Positions 16,977 to 25,817 of a stretch of DNA of 46,019 nucleotides are shown here, one piece after another; the first letter of the stretch is position 1, and each line of letters begins with the position of its first letter. Position numbers and translations under genes: made by a program. The stretch is taken from positions 1 through 46,019 of the forward strand of contig CACXQL010000023.1 of the NCBI GenBank assembly GCA_902769805.1, in the 5' to 3' direction. The notes beneath the pieces were generated by a model, which saw nothing but the letters and a program-made list of their open reading frames with translations, was not told where the DNA came from and searched no databases. This DNA is from an uncultured Prevotellaceae bacterium. GTDB lineage: Bacteria > Bacteroidota > Bacteroidia > Bacteroidales > Bacteroidaceae.

Positions 16977-17405
16977 ATGGAAATCAATATAAAGAGCATT
17001 GAGAGCATACGTGATGCCGCCCGTGAGTTTATCAACCTTATCGGGGATGCACGCGTCTTTGCTTTCTATGGTAAGATGGGAGCAGGAAAGACGACCTTCA
17101 TCAAGGCTATCTGTGAAGAACTGGGAAGTAAGGATGTCATTACCAGTCCTACCTTCTCCATCGTCAATGAATATCAAGTTCTCTCCTCTCTCCTACCTCC
17201 TCCCTCCTCTACTATATTTCACTTTGACTTCTACCGCATCAAGAAACTGGAGGAAGTCTATGATATGGGCTATGAGGAGTATTTCTATAGTGGAGCGTTA
17301 TGTCTGATAGAATGGCCGGAGCTGATAGAAGAAATCCTGCCCGATGATGCCGTGCGTGTCAACATCATCGAGCAGGAAGACGGAAGCAGAACAATCACGT
17401 TCTGA
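16977..17405 (+). CDS. tsaE: tRNA t6A biosynthesis ATPase TsaE
   Basis: This 142-residue P-loop ATPase supports t6A37 modification of ANN-decoding tRNAs with TsaB, TsaC and TsaD. The Walker A motif FYGKMGAGKTTFIKAI (residues 31-45), TSPTFSIVNEY, HFDFYRIKKLEEVYDMGYEEY and LIEWPELIEE are diagnostic. A 28-bp heptamer tract inserts VLSSLLPPPSS between NEY and the HFDFYR strand, making that loop longer and more hydrophobic than usual. The gene is 2 nt after porX and ends base to base with the convergent thioredoxin gene. Confidence 0.94.
   Translation: MEINIKSIESIRDAAREFINLIGDARVFAFYGKMGAGKTTFIKAICEELGSKDVITSPTFSIVNEYQVLSSLLPPPSSTIFHFDFYRIKKLEEVYDMGYEEYFYSGALCLIEWPELIEEILPDDAVRVNIIEQEDGSRTITF
17181..17208 (-). 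repeat. Heptamer tract inside tsaE
   Basis: On the minus strand the units are AGGAGGG, AGGAGGT, AGGAGAG and AGGAGAG. Tsae is read on the plus strand, so the tract is pyrimidine-rich there and encodes a Ser/Leu/Pro loop. Confidence 0.85.
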
Positions 17406-17720
17406 TTACAGCAGTGATTCAAATTTCTCCTGTAACTTAGCTTTGGGCTGTGCACCGACAATCTTGTCTACAAGTTGTCCGCCTTTAAAGAACAGGATGG
17501 TAGGGATGTTACGGATGCCGAACTCTACCGCCAGATCCTCATTCTCTTCCACGTCGCACTTGCCTACGGCAATACGCCCGTCATACTGCTCTGCCAACTC
17601 AGAGATGACAGGACCCACCATACGACAGGGACCGCACCATGTTGCCCAGAAATCAACTACCAATGGCTGACTGCCATTCTTCAAGCTCTCGAAATTCTCG
17701 GATGTAATAGTTACTTCCAT
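17406..17720 (-). CDS. trxA: Thioredoxin
   Basis: This 104-residue cytoplasmic thioredoxin has the WATWCGPCRM active site (Cys29, Cys32), the buried Asp in VDFWATW and the cis-Pro loop IRNIPTILFF. It has no signal peptide. It reduces protein disulfides using thioredoxin reductase. It lies 74 nt downstream of dnaE on the same strand, and its stop codon directly abuts that of tsaE. Confidence 0.95.
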   Translation of the reverse strand: MEVTITSENFESLKNGSQPLVVDFWATWCGPCRMVGPVISELAEQYDGRIAVGKCDVEENEDLAVEFGIRNIPTILFFKGGQLVDKIVGAQPKAKLQEKFESLL

Positions 17721-17794
17721 TGTCTGATTACATTTTAAAATTAATAAATATTTTTTCCTTACTATTCCTTATCCAGCAAATATCATGCCATACC

Positions 17795-20700
17795 TTAGTT
17801 AATTTTATAGTCGAGGGCTGGAGTATGATCAATGAAGTTCACCAGCGTACTCTTGACATCCACCATCTTCGACGTACTGCGTAGGAGCACATGGTTCTTT
17901 CCCGTACTATCCACCATCTGGAAGAACAGCTTCGTTTTCCCTGGGTTAGAGTTAATCAGTTCACTCAATTCCATCACAACCTGTTCATCCAACAAGTCCG
18001 TAGTCAGCGTAATGGTGATACGATCTATCGCTTTCTCCTTAATCGTCTGCAGGAATTCCACTCCACTTACCTTCAGGACTTTCGGACCTCTTTCGTTATA
18101 CTGGAACCGTGGACAGACCTTACCAGTCACATATACTGATGAACCAATAGAGAACATACCAGAGCGCTGTCCCCAATCTTCACCCATCATGAACAGTTCA
18201 CCTGATCCGTCGAAGTCCTCGATAGTTGCAACCCCATAAGGCATTCCCGTCTTGGTATAACCAGTCTTCACAGCAGTCACAATACCTCCGAATATAATAT
18301 CCTCACGGTCTTCCAACTTACTCACATCCGCCAACTCAGCACAACGTGTGTTACACATATTATCAAGTACGATACGATACTCATCTAACGGATGCGCAGA
18401 GAGATAAATACCCACCAGTTCACGCTCACGGTTCAACCGCTCAACATCGCTCCATGGTATTCCTTTAGGTATTGGTGGCGTAGCTATATCCACCTCATTC
18501 TCTCCACCGAACAGGGAGTTACGCATCTCCTGCTGTCCCATCTGGTACATCTGTCCATAGCGCACCAAGGTATCCAGGAACACCTCTCCTTTGTTATTCT
18601 CAGCAAAGAAATCCTCACGGGCAATACCAAAACTATCAAAGCCGCCACTCAATGCAAGACTCTCGAAAGCCTTGCGGTTGACACATGAGAAATTGATACG
18701 CTGTGCGAAGTCGAATATCGACTTATAGACTCCGTTTTTCTCCCTCTCTTGGATAATTGCCTCAGCGGCATTGTCACCCATTCCCTTGATAGCGGCAAGT
18801 CCAAAACGGATCTCTCCTTTCTTATTTACACCAAACTTCAGATAAGACTCATTGACATCAGGACCTAACGTGGCAATACCCATCGCCTTACACTCATCCA
18901 TGAGTTTAGTGATTTCCGTTATTTGGTCACGACGACGGCTCATAATGGCAGCCATGAACTCGGCAGGATAGTTCGCTTTCAGATAAGCCGTCTGATATGC
19001 CACCCAGGAATAGCATGCCGCATGCGACTTGTTGAATGCATAAGAGGCAAAAGCCTCCCACCCACTCCATATCTCTTCCAATATCTTTGGGTCGTGACCA
19101 TTGGCAATACCACCTTCTATGAACTTCGGTTTCATCACATCTACGATGTCCTTCTTCTTCTTACCCATCGCTTTACGCAAAGCATCACTCTCACCACGAG
19201 TGAAGTTTGCCAACTGTCGCGACAGCAACATAACTTGCTCCTGATAGACCGTAATACCATAGGTATCCTTCAAATACTTCTCCATACATGGAATGTCATA
19301 TTTGATTTCTTCCTTACCATGCTTACGAGCAATGAAGTTGGGAATCTTCTCCATCGGTCCCGGGCGATAGAGGGCATTCATGGCTATAAGATCCTCAAAG
19401 ACGGTGGGTTTCAACTCACGCAAATATTTCTGCATACCGTTCGACTCAAACTGAAAAGTACCCACAGTGCGTCCCTGTTGATAGAGTTCGTAGGTCTTAG
19501 GATCGTCGATGGGTATCTTGTCAAGGTCTATATCAATACCCCGATGTAATTTGATATTGGCACAAGCCTCCTTCAACTCCGAAAGTGTTTTCAAACCCAA
19601 GAAGTCCATTTTAATAAGTCCTGTCGACTCAATGACATGTCCATCGTATTGTGTACAATTGGTCTTAGTATCCTTGAAATCAGGGTCATCAGCCGTTGAG
19701 ACAGGTACCCAGTCACTGATTGGGTCTCTACAGATGATAAAACCACAGGCATGAATACCCGTTCCACGTACCGTACCTTCCAGCATCTTGGCATACTTAA
19801 TGGTATTGGCAAGAGCCTGGTCTTTGGAAGCCTCAGCTTCCCGAAGTTCAGGAACCGCCTTGATAGCATTCGTGAGGTTCATCTTCGGTGTCTTGCCATC
19901 TACATCCGGCAAGCGGTCAGGTATCGCCTTACAGAGTGCGTTGGATACAGCAAGAGGCACTTTCTCCACACGCGCCACATCCTTGATGGAGTTCTTCGTC
20001 GCCATCGTGGCATAGGTGATGATATGGGCACAGTTGTCATGTCCGTATTTATCTTCCACCCATTTCAACACTTTTCCACGTCCATCATCATCGAAATCCG
20101 TATCAATATCGGGTAACGAGATACGGTCGGGATTCAGGAAACGCTCAAACAGCAAGTCATATTTCAAGGGGTCAATCTTCGTGATACCCAAGCAATAGGC
20201 AACTACCGAGCCGGCTGCAGAGCCTCGACCTGGTCCCACCATCACGTCCAGTTCATCGCGTGCCGAATTGATGAAGTCCTGTACGATGAGGAAGTAGCCT
20301 GGGAAACCCATCGTCTTCATAATATGTAACTCAAAGCGGATACGGTCATCAACCTCTTTTGACAATGGCTGTGGATAGCGTTTGGCAGCCCCCTCATACG
20401 CGAGTTTTGCCAGATAGTCTGCCTCAAACTTGATACGATACAACTTGTCATAGCCTCCGAGTTTCTTGATTTTCTTCTCACCTTCCTCTGGCGGTAATGG
20501 GTTCTCCCCATTCTCATCACTGGTAAACTCGTCATAGAGCTGCTGTTCCGTGAATTTCTGTCGCCATTGCTCCTCCGTTCCGAAAGACTCTGGGATGGGG
20601 AAGAAAGGCATGATAGGGTCATGGTCAAGACTATAGAACTCCACCTTATCCAATATCTCCAACGTATTGGAGAGTGCCTCCGGGACATCTTGGAAGATAG

Positions 20701-21520
20701 CGTTCATCTCCTCTTTAGTCTTAAACCACTCTTGTTTGGAATATAGCATTCGCGTCGGGTCATCCAGATCCTTACCCGTCGACAAGCATAGCAAGTGGTC
20801 ATGGGCCTCTGCGTTCTCCTGGTCCACAAAGTGAGCATCATTCGTACATATCAGTTTGATACCATATTCACGAGCCAACTCTATCAACACCTTGTTGGCT
20901 TTCTGCTGCATCGGGAATGTCTCCCTGTTGGCACGGATTGACGGATCCGTCACCTCATGACGCTGGAGCTCCAGGTAATAGTCATCTCCGAAGACACCAT
21001 GATACCACTCTATCGCCTCACGGGCTCCAGCGATATCACCCTCCAGAATCTTATGAGGCACCTCACCAGCGATACAAGCAGAGCAGACAATCAATCCCTC
21101 ATGGTATCTCTCCAAGTCAGCACGGTCAGTACGGGGACGCATATAATAACCGTCAATCCAGGAGTTGCTCACCAGTTTGATCAGGTTCTTATACCCCTTA
21201 TAGTTCTTGGCAAGGACAATCAAGTGATAACCACTCATATCCTCCTTGTTTCGTTTCAGTTCCTTTGCACCATAGCGTGAGACATACATCTCACAACCGA
21301 AGATGGGTTTGAAAGGCTCCAGTCCCTCTTTCTTACGTCCTTTGTTAACCCCACCCACATAGTCATGAAATTCTTTGATTCCGAACATATCGCCATGGTC
21401 TGTGATTGCCATGCCGCGCATGCCGTTGTCAACAGCCTTGTCAACCAGTCTCTTGATACTCGATTGTCCGTCGAGTATTGAGTAATAAGTATGTACATGT
21501 AGATGGATAAAATCTTCCAT
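17795..21520 (-). CDS. dnaE: DNA polymerase III alpha subunit
   Basis: This 1241-residue replicative polymerase is full length for the DnaE1 type. It starts with the PHP domain (FIHLHVHTYYSILDGQSS). It contains the polymerase motifs GPGRGSAAGSVVAYCLGI and PDIDTDFDDDGRGKVLKWV, which holds catalytic aspartates. The YRPGPMEKIPNFIARKHG region and the helix-hairpin segment follow, then an OB-fold region near the end (IIFGGIVTAVKTGYTKTGMPYG). The preceding 140 nt are shared with the divergent psd promoter. Confidence 0.97.
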   Translation of the reverse strand: MEDFIHLHVHTYYSILDGQSSIKRLVDKAVDNGMRGMAITDHGDMFGIKEFHDYVGGVNKGRKKEGLEPFKPIFGCEMYVSRYGAKELKRNKEDMSGYHLIVLAKNYKGYKNLIKLVSNSWIDGYYMRPRTDRADLERYHEGLIVCSACIAGEVPHKILEGDIAGAREAIEWYHGVFGDDYYLELQRHEVTDPSIRANRETFPMQQKANKVLIELAREYGIKLICTNDAHFVDQENAEAHDHLLCLSTGKDLDDPTRMLYSKQEWFKTKEEMNAIFQDVPEALSNTLEILDKVEFYSLDHDPIMPFFPIPESFGTEEQWRQKFTEQQLYDEFTSDENGENPLPPEEGEKKIKKLGGYDKLYRIKFEADYLAKLAYEGAAKRYPQPLSKEVDDRIRFELHIMKTMGFPGYFLIVQDFINSARDELDVMVGPGRGSAAGSVVAYCLGITKIDPLKYDLLFERFLNPDRISLPDIDTDFDDDGRGKVLKWVEDKYGHDNCAHIITYATMATKNSIKDVARVEKVPLAVSNALCKAIPDRLPDVDGKTPKMNLTNAIKAVPELREAEASKDQALANTIKYAKMLEGTVRGTGIHACGFIICRDPISDWVPVSTADDPDFKDTKTNCTQYDGHVIESTGLIKMDFLGLKTLSELKEACANIKLHRGIDIDLDKIPIDDPKTYELYQQGRTVGTFQFESNGMQKYLRELKPTVFEDLIAMNALYRPGPMEKIPNFIARKHGKEEIKYDIPCMEKYLKDTYGITVYQEQVMLLSRQLANFTRGESDALRKAMGKKKKDIVDVMKPKFIEGGIANGHDPKILEEIWSGWEAFASYAFNKSHAACYSWVAYQTAYLKANYPAEFMAAIMSRRRDQITEITKLMDECKAMGIATLGPDVNESYLKFGVNKKGEIRFGLAAIKGMGDNAAEAIIQEREKNGVYKSIFDFAQRINFSCVNRKAFESLALSGGFDSFGIAREDFFAENNKGEVFLDTLVRYGQMYQMGQQEMRNSLFGGENEVDIATPPIPKGIPWSDVERLNRERELVGIYLSAHPLDEYRIVLDNMCNTRCAELADVSKLEDREDIIFGGIVTAVKTGYTKTGMPYGVATIEDFDGSGELFMMGEDWGQRSGMFSIGSSVYVTGKVCPRFQYNERGPKVLKVSGVEFLQTIKEKAIDRITITLTTDLLDEQVVMELSELINSNPGKTKLFFQMVDSTGKNHVLLRSTSKMVDVKSTLVNFIDHTPALDYKIN

Positions 21521-21587
21521 AAGAGGTCTTTTTTCTGCTTTTGAGCCGTAAAGTTACACCAAAAAGCCGAAATAACCAAAAAAATAT

Positions 21588-21615
21588 GAATTAAGAATTA
21601 AGAATTAAGAAATAT
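21588..21615 (+). repeat. Heptamer tract upstream of psd (GAATTAA)
   Basis: Three exact GAATTAA units and a degenerate fourth (GAAATAT) cover the place where the -33 element of the psd promoter would be expected. Confidence 0.8.
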
Positions 21616-21619
21616 TTTA

Positions 21620-21627
21620 TACCTTTG
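21620..21627 (+). promoter_or_regulatory. -7 box for the psd operon
   Basis: TACCTTTG matches the Bacteroidetes -7 consensus and lies 33 nt before the psd ATG. No TTTG is present at the right distance upstream; the heptamer tract occupies that place. Confidence 0.55.
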
Positions 21628-21660
21628 CATATTGAATGGGAATAAAGCATATTACTACTC

Positions 21661-22359
21661 ATGGGAGAAAAAATCCAGAAGATCAAGAAACTGAAAAAAA
21701 TCAGAATACACCGAGAGGGGACTAACGAACTAACCATCAGCATGATATTACTGATTGGTGTCGCTATGGTTCTTTGGTATACCATTGATAACCCTATCCC
21801 TTTTTGGGCATTCCTTCTTATCTTTGGTACGATGTGGGCACTCGCCCTTAATTTCTACCGTTGTCCTATCCGCTATTTCAATGGAGACACGGAGAAACTG
21901 GTCGTTGCCCCTGCTGACGGAAAGATTGTAGTTATCGAAGAGACGGAGGAGAATGAATATTTCCATGACAAGCGACTCCTCATCAGTATCTTCATGAGTC
22001 CCTTGAATGTCCATGCCAACTGGTTTCCTGTCGACGGAAAGGTAAAGTTCGTCAAACATTTCGACGGTAACTACCATAAGGCTTGGCTGCCTAAGGCGAG
22101 TGAGGAGAACGAACATGCTGATATCATGATTACCACTCCAGAGGGTGAGGATATCTTGGTGCGCCAGATTGCAGGAGCGATGGCACGTCGTATTGTCACC
22201 TATGCGAAAGCGGAGGAGGAATGCTATATTGACGAGCACTTAGGATTCATCAAGTTAGGATCCCGTGTAGATGTCTACATGCCTCTGGGAACAAAAGTCT
22301 GTGTGACGATGGGCCAGCCTACCACTGGCGACCAAACCGTCATCGCCAAACTCAAGTAA
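21661..22359 (+). CDS. psd: Phosphatidylserine decarboxylase proenzyme
   Basis: This 232-residue enzyme makes phosphatidylethanolamine. It is the short bacterial type: two hydrophobic helices near the N-terminus (residues 25-42 and 48-66), then APADGKIV and [14 protein letters not shown]. The self-cleavage site LGS has Ser201, which becomes the pyruvoyl group. It is followed 21 nt later by pssA, which makes its substrate, so the operon encodes consecutive steps of PE synthesis. Confidence 0.95.
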   Translation: MGEKIQKIKKLKKIRIHREGTNELTISMILLIGVAMVLWYTIDNPIPFWAFLLIFGTMWALALNFYRCPIRYFNGDTEKLVVAPADGKIVVIEETEENEYFHDKRLLISIFMSPLNVHANWFPVDGKVKFVKHFDGNYHKAWLPKASEENEHADIMITTPEGEDILVRQIAGAMARRIVTYAKAEEECYIDEHLGFIKLGSRVDVYMPLGTKVCVTMGQPTTGDQTVIAKLK

Positions 22360-22380
22360 AATAAAAACATAAAGTCTGAA

Positions 22381-23082
22381 GTGAAGAAGCACATCCCCAA
22401 TACCATCACCTGCTGTAACCTCATCTCTGGTTGCATTGCTACCTATTGGGCTTTCCAGTCTGACTATCGGATGGCATTGCTCTTCATTGTGATCGGAGCC
22501 GTCTTTGACTTCTTCGATGGCATGAGTGCCCGTCTGTTAGGGGTATCCTCACCCATCGGCAAGGAGCTCGACTCCCTCGCAGATTGTATCACTTTTGGGT
22601 TTGCACCCTCTGCCATCGTGTTCAGTTATCTCACTCCACTTACATCGCCCCATTCACCCCTCATTGCTTTCCTTGCCTTCATCATGGCAGCCTTCTCAGG
22701 ACTTCGTCTGGCGAAATTCAACCTGGATGAGCGACAGGCCATGGGGTTTATCGGACTACCAACGCCTGCCAATGCCCTGTTTTGGGGAGCCTTGATTACT
22801 GGAAGCTGTGAAGGACTTAGCAGTCTGCCCTATGCCCCATACCTTATATTATTGGGTATCTTCATCAGTTGCTACCTGCTTGTCGCTGAGATTCCCATGT
22901 TTGCCTTGAAGTTCAAACACTGGGGATGGAAGGGCAATGAAATCAAATACATCTTCCTGCTCACGTGCATTCCACTCCTTGCCTTCTTGGGTATCAGTGG
23001 ATTGGCTGCCATCATCGCATGGTATATCATCTTGTCTGTGACGACAAACATTATATTAACAACTAAAACTCCTAAGCTATGA
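22381..23082 (+). CDS. pssA: CDP-diacylglycerol-serine O-phosphatidyltransferase
   Basis: This 233-residue integral membrane enzyme joins CDP-diacylglycerol and serine. The CDP-alcohol phosphotransferase motif is complete: Asp43, Asp46-Gly47, Ala50-Arg51, Gly60, Asp64 and Asp68. The start appears to be GTG at 22381, because no in-frame ATG lies close by and MKKHIPNTITCCNLISG is the normal family N-terminus. Its stop overlaps the next start as ATGA. Confidence 0.95.
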   Translation: MKKHIPNTITCCNLISGCIATYWAFQSDYRMALLFIVIGAVFDFFDGMSARLLGVSSPIGKELDSLADCITFGFAPSAIVFSYLTPLTSPHSPLIAFLAFIMAAFSGLRLAKFNLDERQAMGFIGLPTPANALFWGALITGSCEGLSSLPYAPYLILLGIFISCYLLVAEIPMFALKFKHWGWKGNEIKYIFLLTCIPLLAFLGISGLAAIIAWYIILSVTTNIILTTKTPKL

Positions 23083-23468
23083 AAGACATGGGTTTCCTTA
23101 TCTTTATCCTCTTCATTATCATCTTCATCCTCCTGTTGACAGGCGGCAGTATCATCAAGTATATCAAGAAGGCAAGACTGAAGGCAAAGAAAGATGCGCT
23201 CAACGAAGAACAGAAATACCGTGATGAGATAGGACGCCAGCAACGTCAGTATCATTACAACGGCTCTGTCAACACAGGGAAACAGGAAGCTAGACCCCGT
23301 GCAGAGGAAGAGGCTCCAAAAACAGAAAAACCACAGGTTGAGGAACCTGTGGAGATACATACCAAGACCGCTACCGGTGAGACCATTATCGACCGCCGTG
23401 GCGGACGTGAAAACAAGAAGATCTACGAGGAGGCGGAAGGCGAGTATGTAGAGTTCAGCGAAGAATAA
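23079..23468 (+). CDS. DUF4834 family small membrane protein
   Basis: This 129-residue protein has one N-terminal transmembrane helix (GFLIFILFIIIFILLLTGG). A basic stretch follows, then a polar, Glu-rich tail containing TGETIIDRRGGRENKKIYEE. This matches the DUF4834 family found after pssA in Bacteroidetes, whose function is unknown. It overlaps pssA by 4 nt and is closed by a terminator, so it is part of the PE operon. Confidence 0.8.
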   Translation: MKDMGFLIFILFIIIFILLLTGGSIIKYIKKARLKAKKDALNEEQKYRDEIGRQQRQYHYNGSVNTGKQEARPRAEEEAPKTEKPQVEEPVEIHTKTATGETIIDRRGGRENKKIYEEAEGEYVEFSEE

Positions 23469-23494
23469 AAAAGCCTCCTGATTGGGAGGCTTTT
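23467..23494. terminator. Bidirectional terminator between the psd operon and pyrH
   Basis: A perfect 11-bp stem, AAAAAGCCTCC with GGAGGCTTTTT around a 6-nt loop, has T-runs on both strands and lies between convergent genes. Confidence 0.93.
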
Positions 23495-23501
23495 TGTATC
23501 T

Positions 23502-24212
23502 TTACGGATGAACCAGCGTTCCTATATTCTCACCATCCATCACCTTCTTCAGGTTACCCACAACATCCATATTGAACACATAGATGGGTAGGTTGTTATC
23601 CTGGCACATGCATACAGCGGAGAGGTCCATCACTTTCAGTCCACGCTCAAGCACTTCCTGATAAGTAATCTCATTGAACTTCGTGGCTGTGGGATCCTTC
23701 TCTGGGTCAGCAGTATAGACGCCATCCACACGAGTACCCTTCAGCATCACCTCAGCCTCAATCTCCACACCACGCAGGCTCGAGCCTGTATCTGTCGTGA
23801 AATAAGGAGAGCCCGTACCTGCCGAGAAGATACAAACATAACCCGCTTCCATCGCCTCAACAGCCTTCCACTTGCTGTAGAATTCACCGATAGGCTCCAT
23901 GCGGATAGCTGTCAACACCTTATTCTTCACTCCCTCAGCATCCAATGCACTACTCAGTGCCAGTGAGTTGATGACCGTAGCGCACATACCCATCTGGTCA
24001 CCCTTCACACGGTCGAAGCCTTTCTTCGCTCCACTCAGTCCACGGAAGATGTTTCCACCTCCGATGACGATGCCAATCTGGACACCCATCTCAGCTACTT
24101 CCTTAATCTGTCTGGCATAGTCACCCAGACGCTCAGGGTCGATACCATGCCCCTGCTTTCCCATCAGACTCTCACCTGAGAGCTTCAGGAGAATTCTCTT
24201 GAATCTTGCCAT
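23502..24212 (-). CDS. pyrH: UMP kinase
   Basis: This 236-residue amino-acid-kinase-fold enzyme phosphorylates UMP to UDP. Signatures are RILLKLSGESLMG at the N-terminus, IGIVIGGGNIFRG, and TADPEKDPTATKFNEITYQEVL. It lies 12 nt after birA on the minus strand and ends at a shared terminator. Confidence 0.96.
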   Translation of the reverse strand: MARFKRILLKLSGESLMGKQGHGIDPERLGDYARQIKEVAEMGVQIGIVIGGGNIFRGLSGAKKGFDRVKGDQMGMCATVINSLALSSALDAEGVKNKVLTAIRMEPIGEFYSKWKAVEAMEAGYVCIFSAGTGSPYFTTDTGSSLRGVEIEAEVMLKGTRVDGVYTADPEKDPTATKFNEITYQEVLERGLKVMDLSAVCMCQDNNLPIYVFNMDVVGNLKKVMDGENIGTLVHP

Positions 24213-24224
24213 AATCTTACCTTA

Positions 24225-24941
24225 TTATATTATATATTGTACTTCCTTGAACGCATAACGGTGTTCCCTGCCGTTCTCATCACAGAGCAACAGGTGTCCG
24301 TCATCCTCGACATCCTTGAACTCCGCCATGAATGTCCCGTCTTTGTCGCAATAAGGATGAAAGCCCTTACGACGATAGAGCATACTCACATACCGTTCCT
24401 TGACATCTTGGTTGACATAACGGGAGAACCTGTCGAGGATCTCATGCAGCAATATCTCCCTGTCTGTCTCATGACCATGTATCTGCCATAGGGAGACAGG
24501 ATTAGGAGCGTCACTATGGAATATCCGCTGATTGACATTGATACCCACTCCTATTATCGTGTCTTTGATAGTCTGTCCCATCAAGCGGTGCTCTATCAGG
24601 ATACCGCCAATCTTCCCGTTTCGCCAATAGATGTCATTAGGCCATTTGATATTCACGTCACCAATCTGCTCACCCAAAGCATCGACGATGGCGAGAGAAA
24701 CCGCCATGGAGATGGTGAACTGTCGGTTGGCAGGGATACCCTCTGGATGATAGAGAATGGAGAACAGCAGGTTCTTGTCACGTTCTGACTCCCAAGAGTT
24801 AGTTCCCTGTCCTTTTCCCGCCGTCTGATAGTCTGTCCATACCACCAGAGGCTGCAGGCACTGGTCTGCTGGCCGCAGACTGTTACGCAACCAGTTGTTG
24901 GTAGAGTCAGTCTCCTTAACATGAACGATTTTCCATTCCAT
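24225..24941 (-). CDS. birA: Biotin-[acetyl-CoA-carboxylase] ligase
   Basis: The product has 238 residues from the ATG at 24941. The frame is open upstream to 25187, but that is antisense to tadA. It has the biotin ligase core: KETDSTNNWLRN, TDYQTAGKGQGTNSWES (the GRGxxG-like biotinyl-AMP loop), and IKWPNDIYWRNGKIGGILIE. There is no N-terminal DNA-binding domain, so it is a monofunctional ligase rather than an E. coli-type BirA repressor. A -7 box TATCTTTG ends only four bases before the ATG, which suggests a leaderless mRNA. pyrH follows. Confidence 0.93.
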   Translation of the reverse strand: MEWKIVHVKETDSTNNWLRNSLRPADQCLQPLVVWTDYQTAGKGQGTNSWESERDKNLLFSILYHPEGIPANRQFTISMAVSLAIVDALGEQIGDVNIKWPNDIYWRNGKIGGILIEHRLMGQTIKDTIIGVGINVNQRIFHSDAPNPVSLWQIHGHETDREILLHEILDRFSRYVNQDVKERYVSMLYRRKGFHPYCDKDGTFMAEFKDVEDDGHLLLCDENGREHRYAFKEVQYII

Positions 24942-24945
24942 GCGA

Positions 24946-24974
24946 CAAAGATACAAAAAATATTTGTATATTTG
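24946..24974. promoter_or_regulatory. Back-to-back -7 boxes for birA and tadA
   Basis: TATCTTTG (minus, 24953-24946) and TATATTTG (plus, 24967-24974) each end exactly four bases before an ATG (24941 for birA, 24979 for tadA). I see no good TTTG -33 element for either. The spacing places both likely transcription starts at or near the start codons. Confidence 0.6.
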
Positions 24975-24978
24975 CACC

Positions 24979-25431
24979 ATGACAACAGAAGAACAACAAA
25001 AAAAAGATGAAATGTATATGCGCAAGGCACTTGCCGAGGCGCAACAGGCATATGATGAGGGGGAGATTCCTATTGGTGCCGTCATCGTGTGCAAGGACCA
25101 TGTCATTGCCCGTTCCCATAACCTGACAGAGACGCTCCACGATGTGACGGCGCATGCTGAGATGCAGGCAATCACCTCCGCTGCCAACGAGTTAGGTGGG
25201 AAATACCTGACAGACTGTACCCTATATGTTACCGTCGAGCCTTGTGTGATGTGTGCCGGTGCCTTAGGCTGGTCACAGGTCTCGCGTATCGTCTATGGGA
25301 CAGAAGACGAAAAACGGGGCTACCATCAGTATGCCCCGTTAGCACTTCACCCTAAGACAACAGTCACAAAGGGTATCTTGGTAGAAGAATGCCGCCGTCT
25401 GATGCAGGAGTTCTTCAAGACCAGACGCTAG
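24979..25431 (+). CDS. tadA: tRNA adenosine(34) deaminase
   Basis: The product has 150 residues and makes inosine at the wobble position of tRNA-Arg(ACG). The cytidine-deaminase-fold zinc site is present: HAEM (His and catalytic Glu) and PCVMCAGAL (two Cys). I chose the ATG at 24979. The ATG at 25012 would also give a normal N-terminus. A -7 box ends four bases before 24979. The gene ends 14 nt before the convergent receiver gene. Confidence 0.93.
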   Translation: MTTEEQQKKDEMYMRKALAEAQQAYDEGEIPIGAVIVCKDHVIARSHNLTETLHDVTAHAEMQAITSAANELGGKYLTDCTLYVTVEPCVMCAGALGWSQVSRIVYGTEDEKRGYHQYAPLALHPKTTVTKGILVEECRRLMQEFFKTRR

Positions 25432-25445
25432 CATCCTTCTTTTTG

Positions 25446-25799
25446 TCACTCAAGATACTTGGCAATCATCTCCAGACATGCCTTGCTGCTGATTGGTTTG
25501 GAGAGGAAGTCGTTACATCCTGCCGTCAATGCTGCCTCACGATCTGAGTCAAAAGCATTTGCCGACAAAGCGATGATTGGTATAGAGGCATCCTTTCCCC
25601 TGATCTGGCGACTGGCCTCCAAGCCATCCATTAACGGCATCTTTATATCCATTAGTATGAGATCCGGCTTGTCCTTCTCAGTCATCTCGACTGCCTCCTG
25701 ACCATTATGGGCATGAAGACAATCATAATGACCTTTTAAGATATAACTCATCAGCAAGTAGTTGCTGTCGTTGTCCTCTGCTATAAGGATTCGTTTCAT
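25446..25799 (-). CDS. Stand-alone response regulator receiver domain
   Basis: This 117-residue protein consists only of a CheY-like receiver: acidic pocket Glu8-Asp9, phospho-acceptor Asp51 in LILMDIKMP, switch Ser79 and Lys101 in FLSKPIS. There is no output domain. The sequence resembles the C-terminal receivers of hybrid histidine kinases, so it may act in a phosphorelay. It starts 18 nt after the sugar transporter gene and is probably co-transcribed with it. The cognate kinase is not in the window. Confidence 0.87.
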   Translation of the reverse strand: MKRILIAEDNDSNYLLMSYILKGHYDCLHAHNGQEAVEMTEKDKPDLILMDIKMPLMDGLEASRQIRGKDASIPIIALSANAFDSDREAALTAGCNDFLSKPISSKACLEMIAKYLE

Positions 25800-25817
25800 A
25801 ACCTTGTCTTTTTTTGA

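Noticed and set aside
24942-25187. N-terminal extension of birA by 82 codons
   Set aside because: It is antisense to tadA and lies across the divergent promoter; the family N-terminus begins at 24941.
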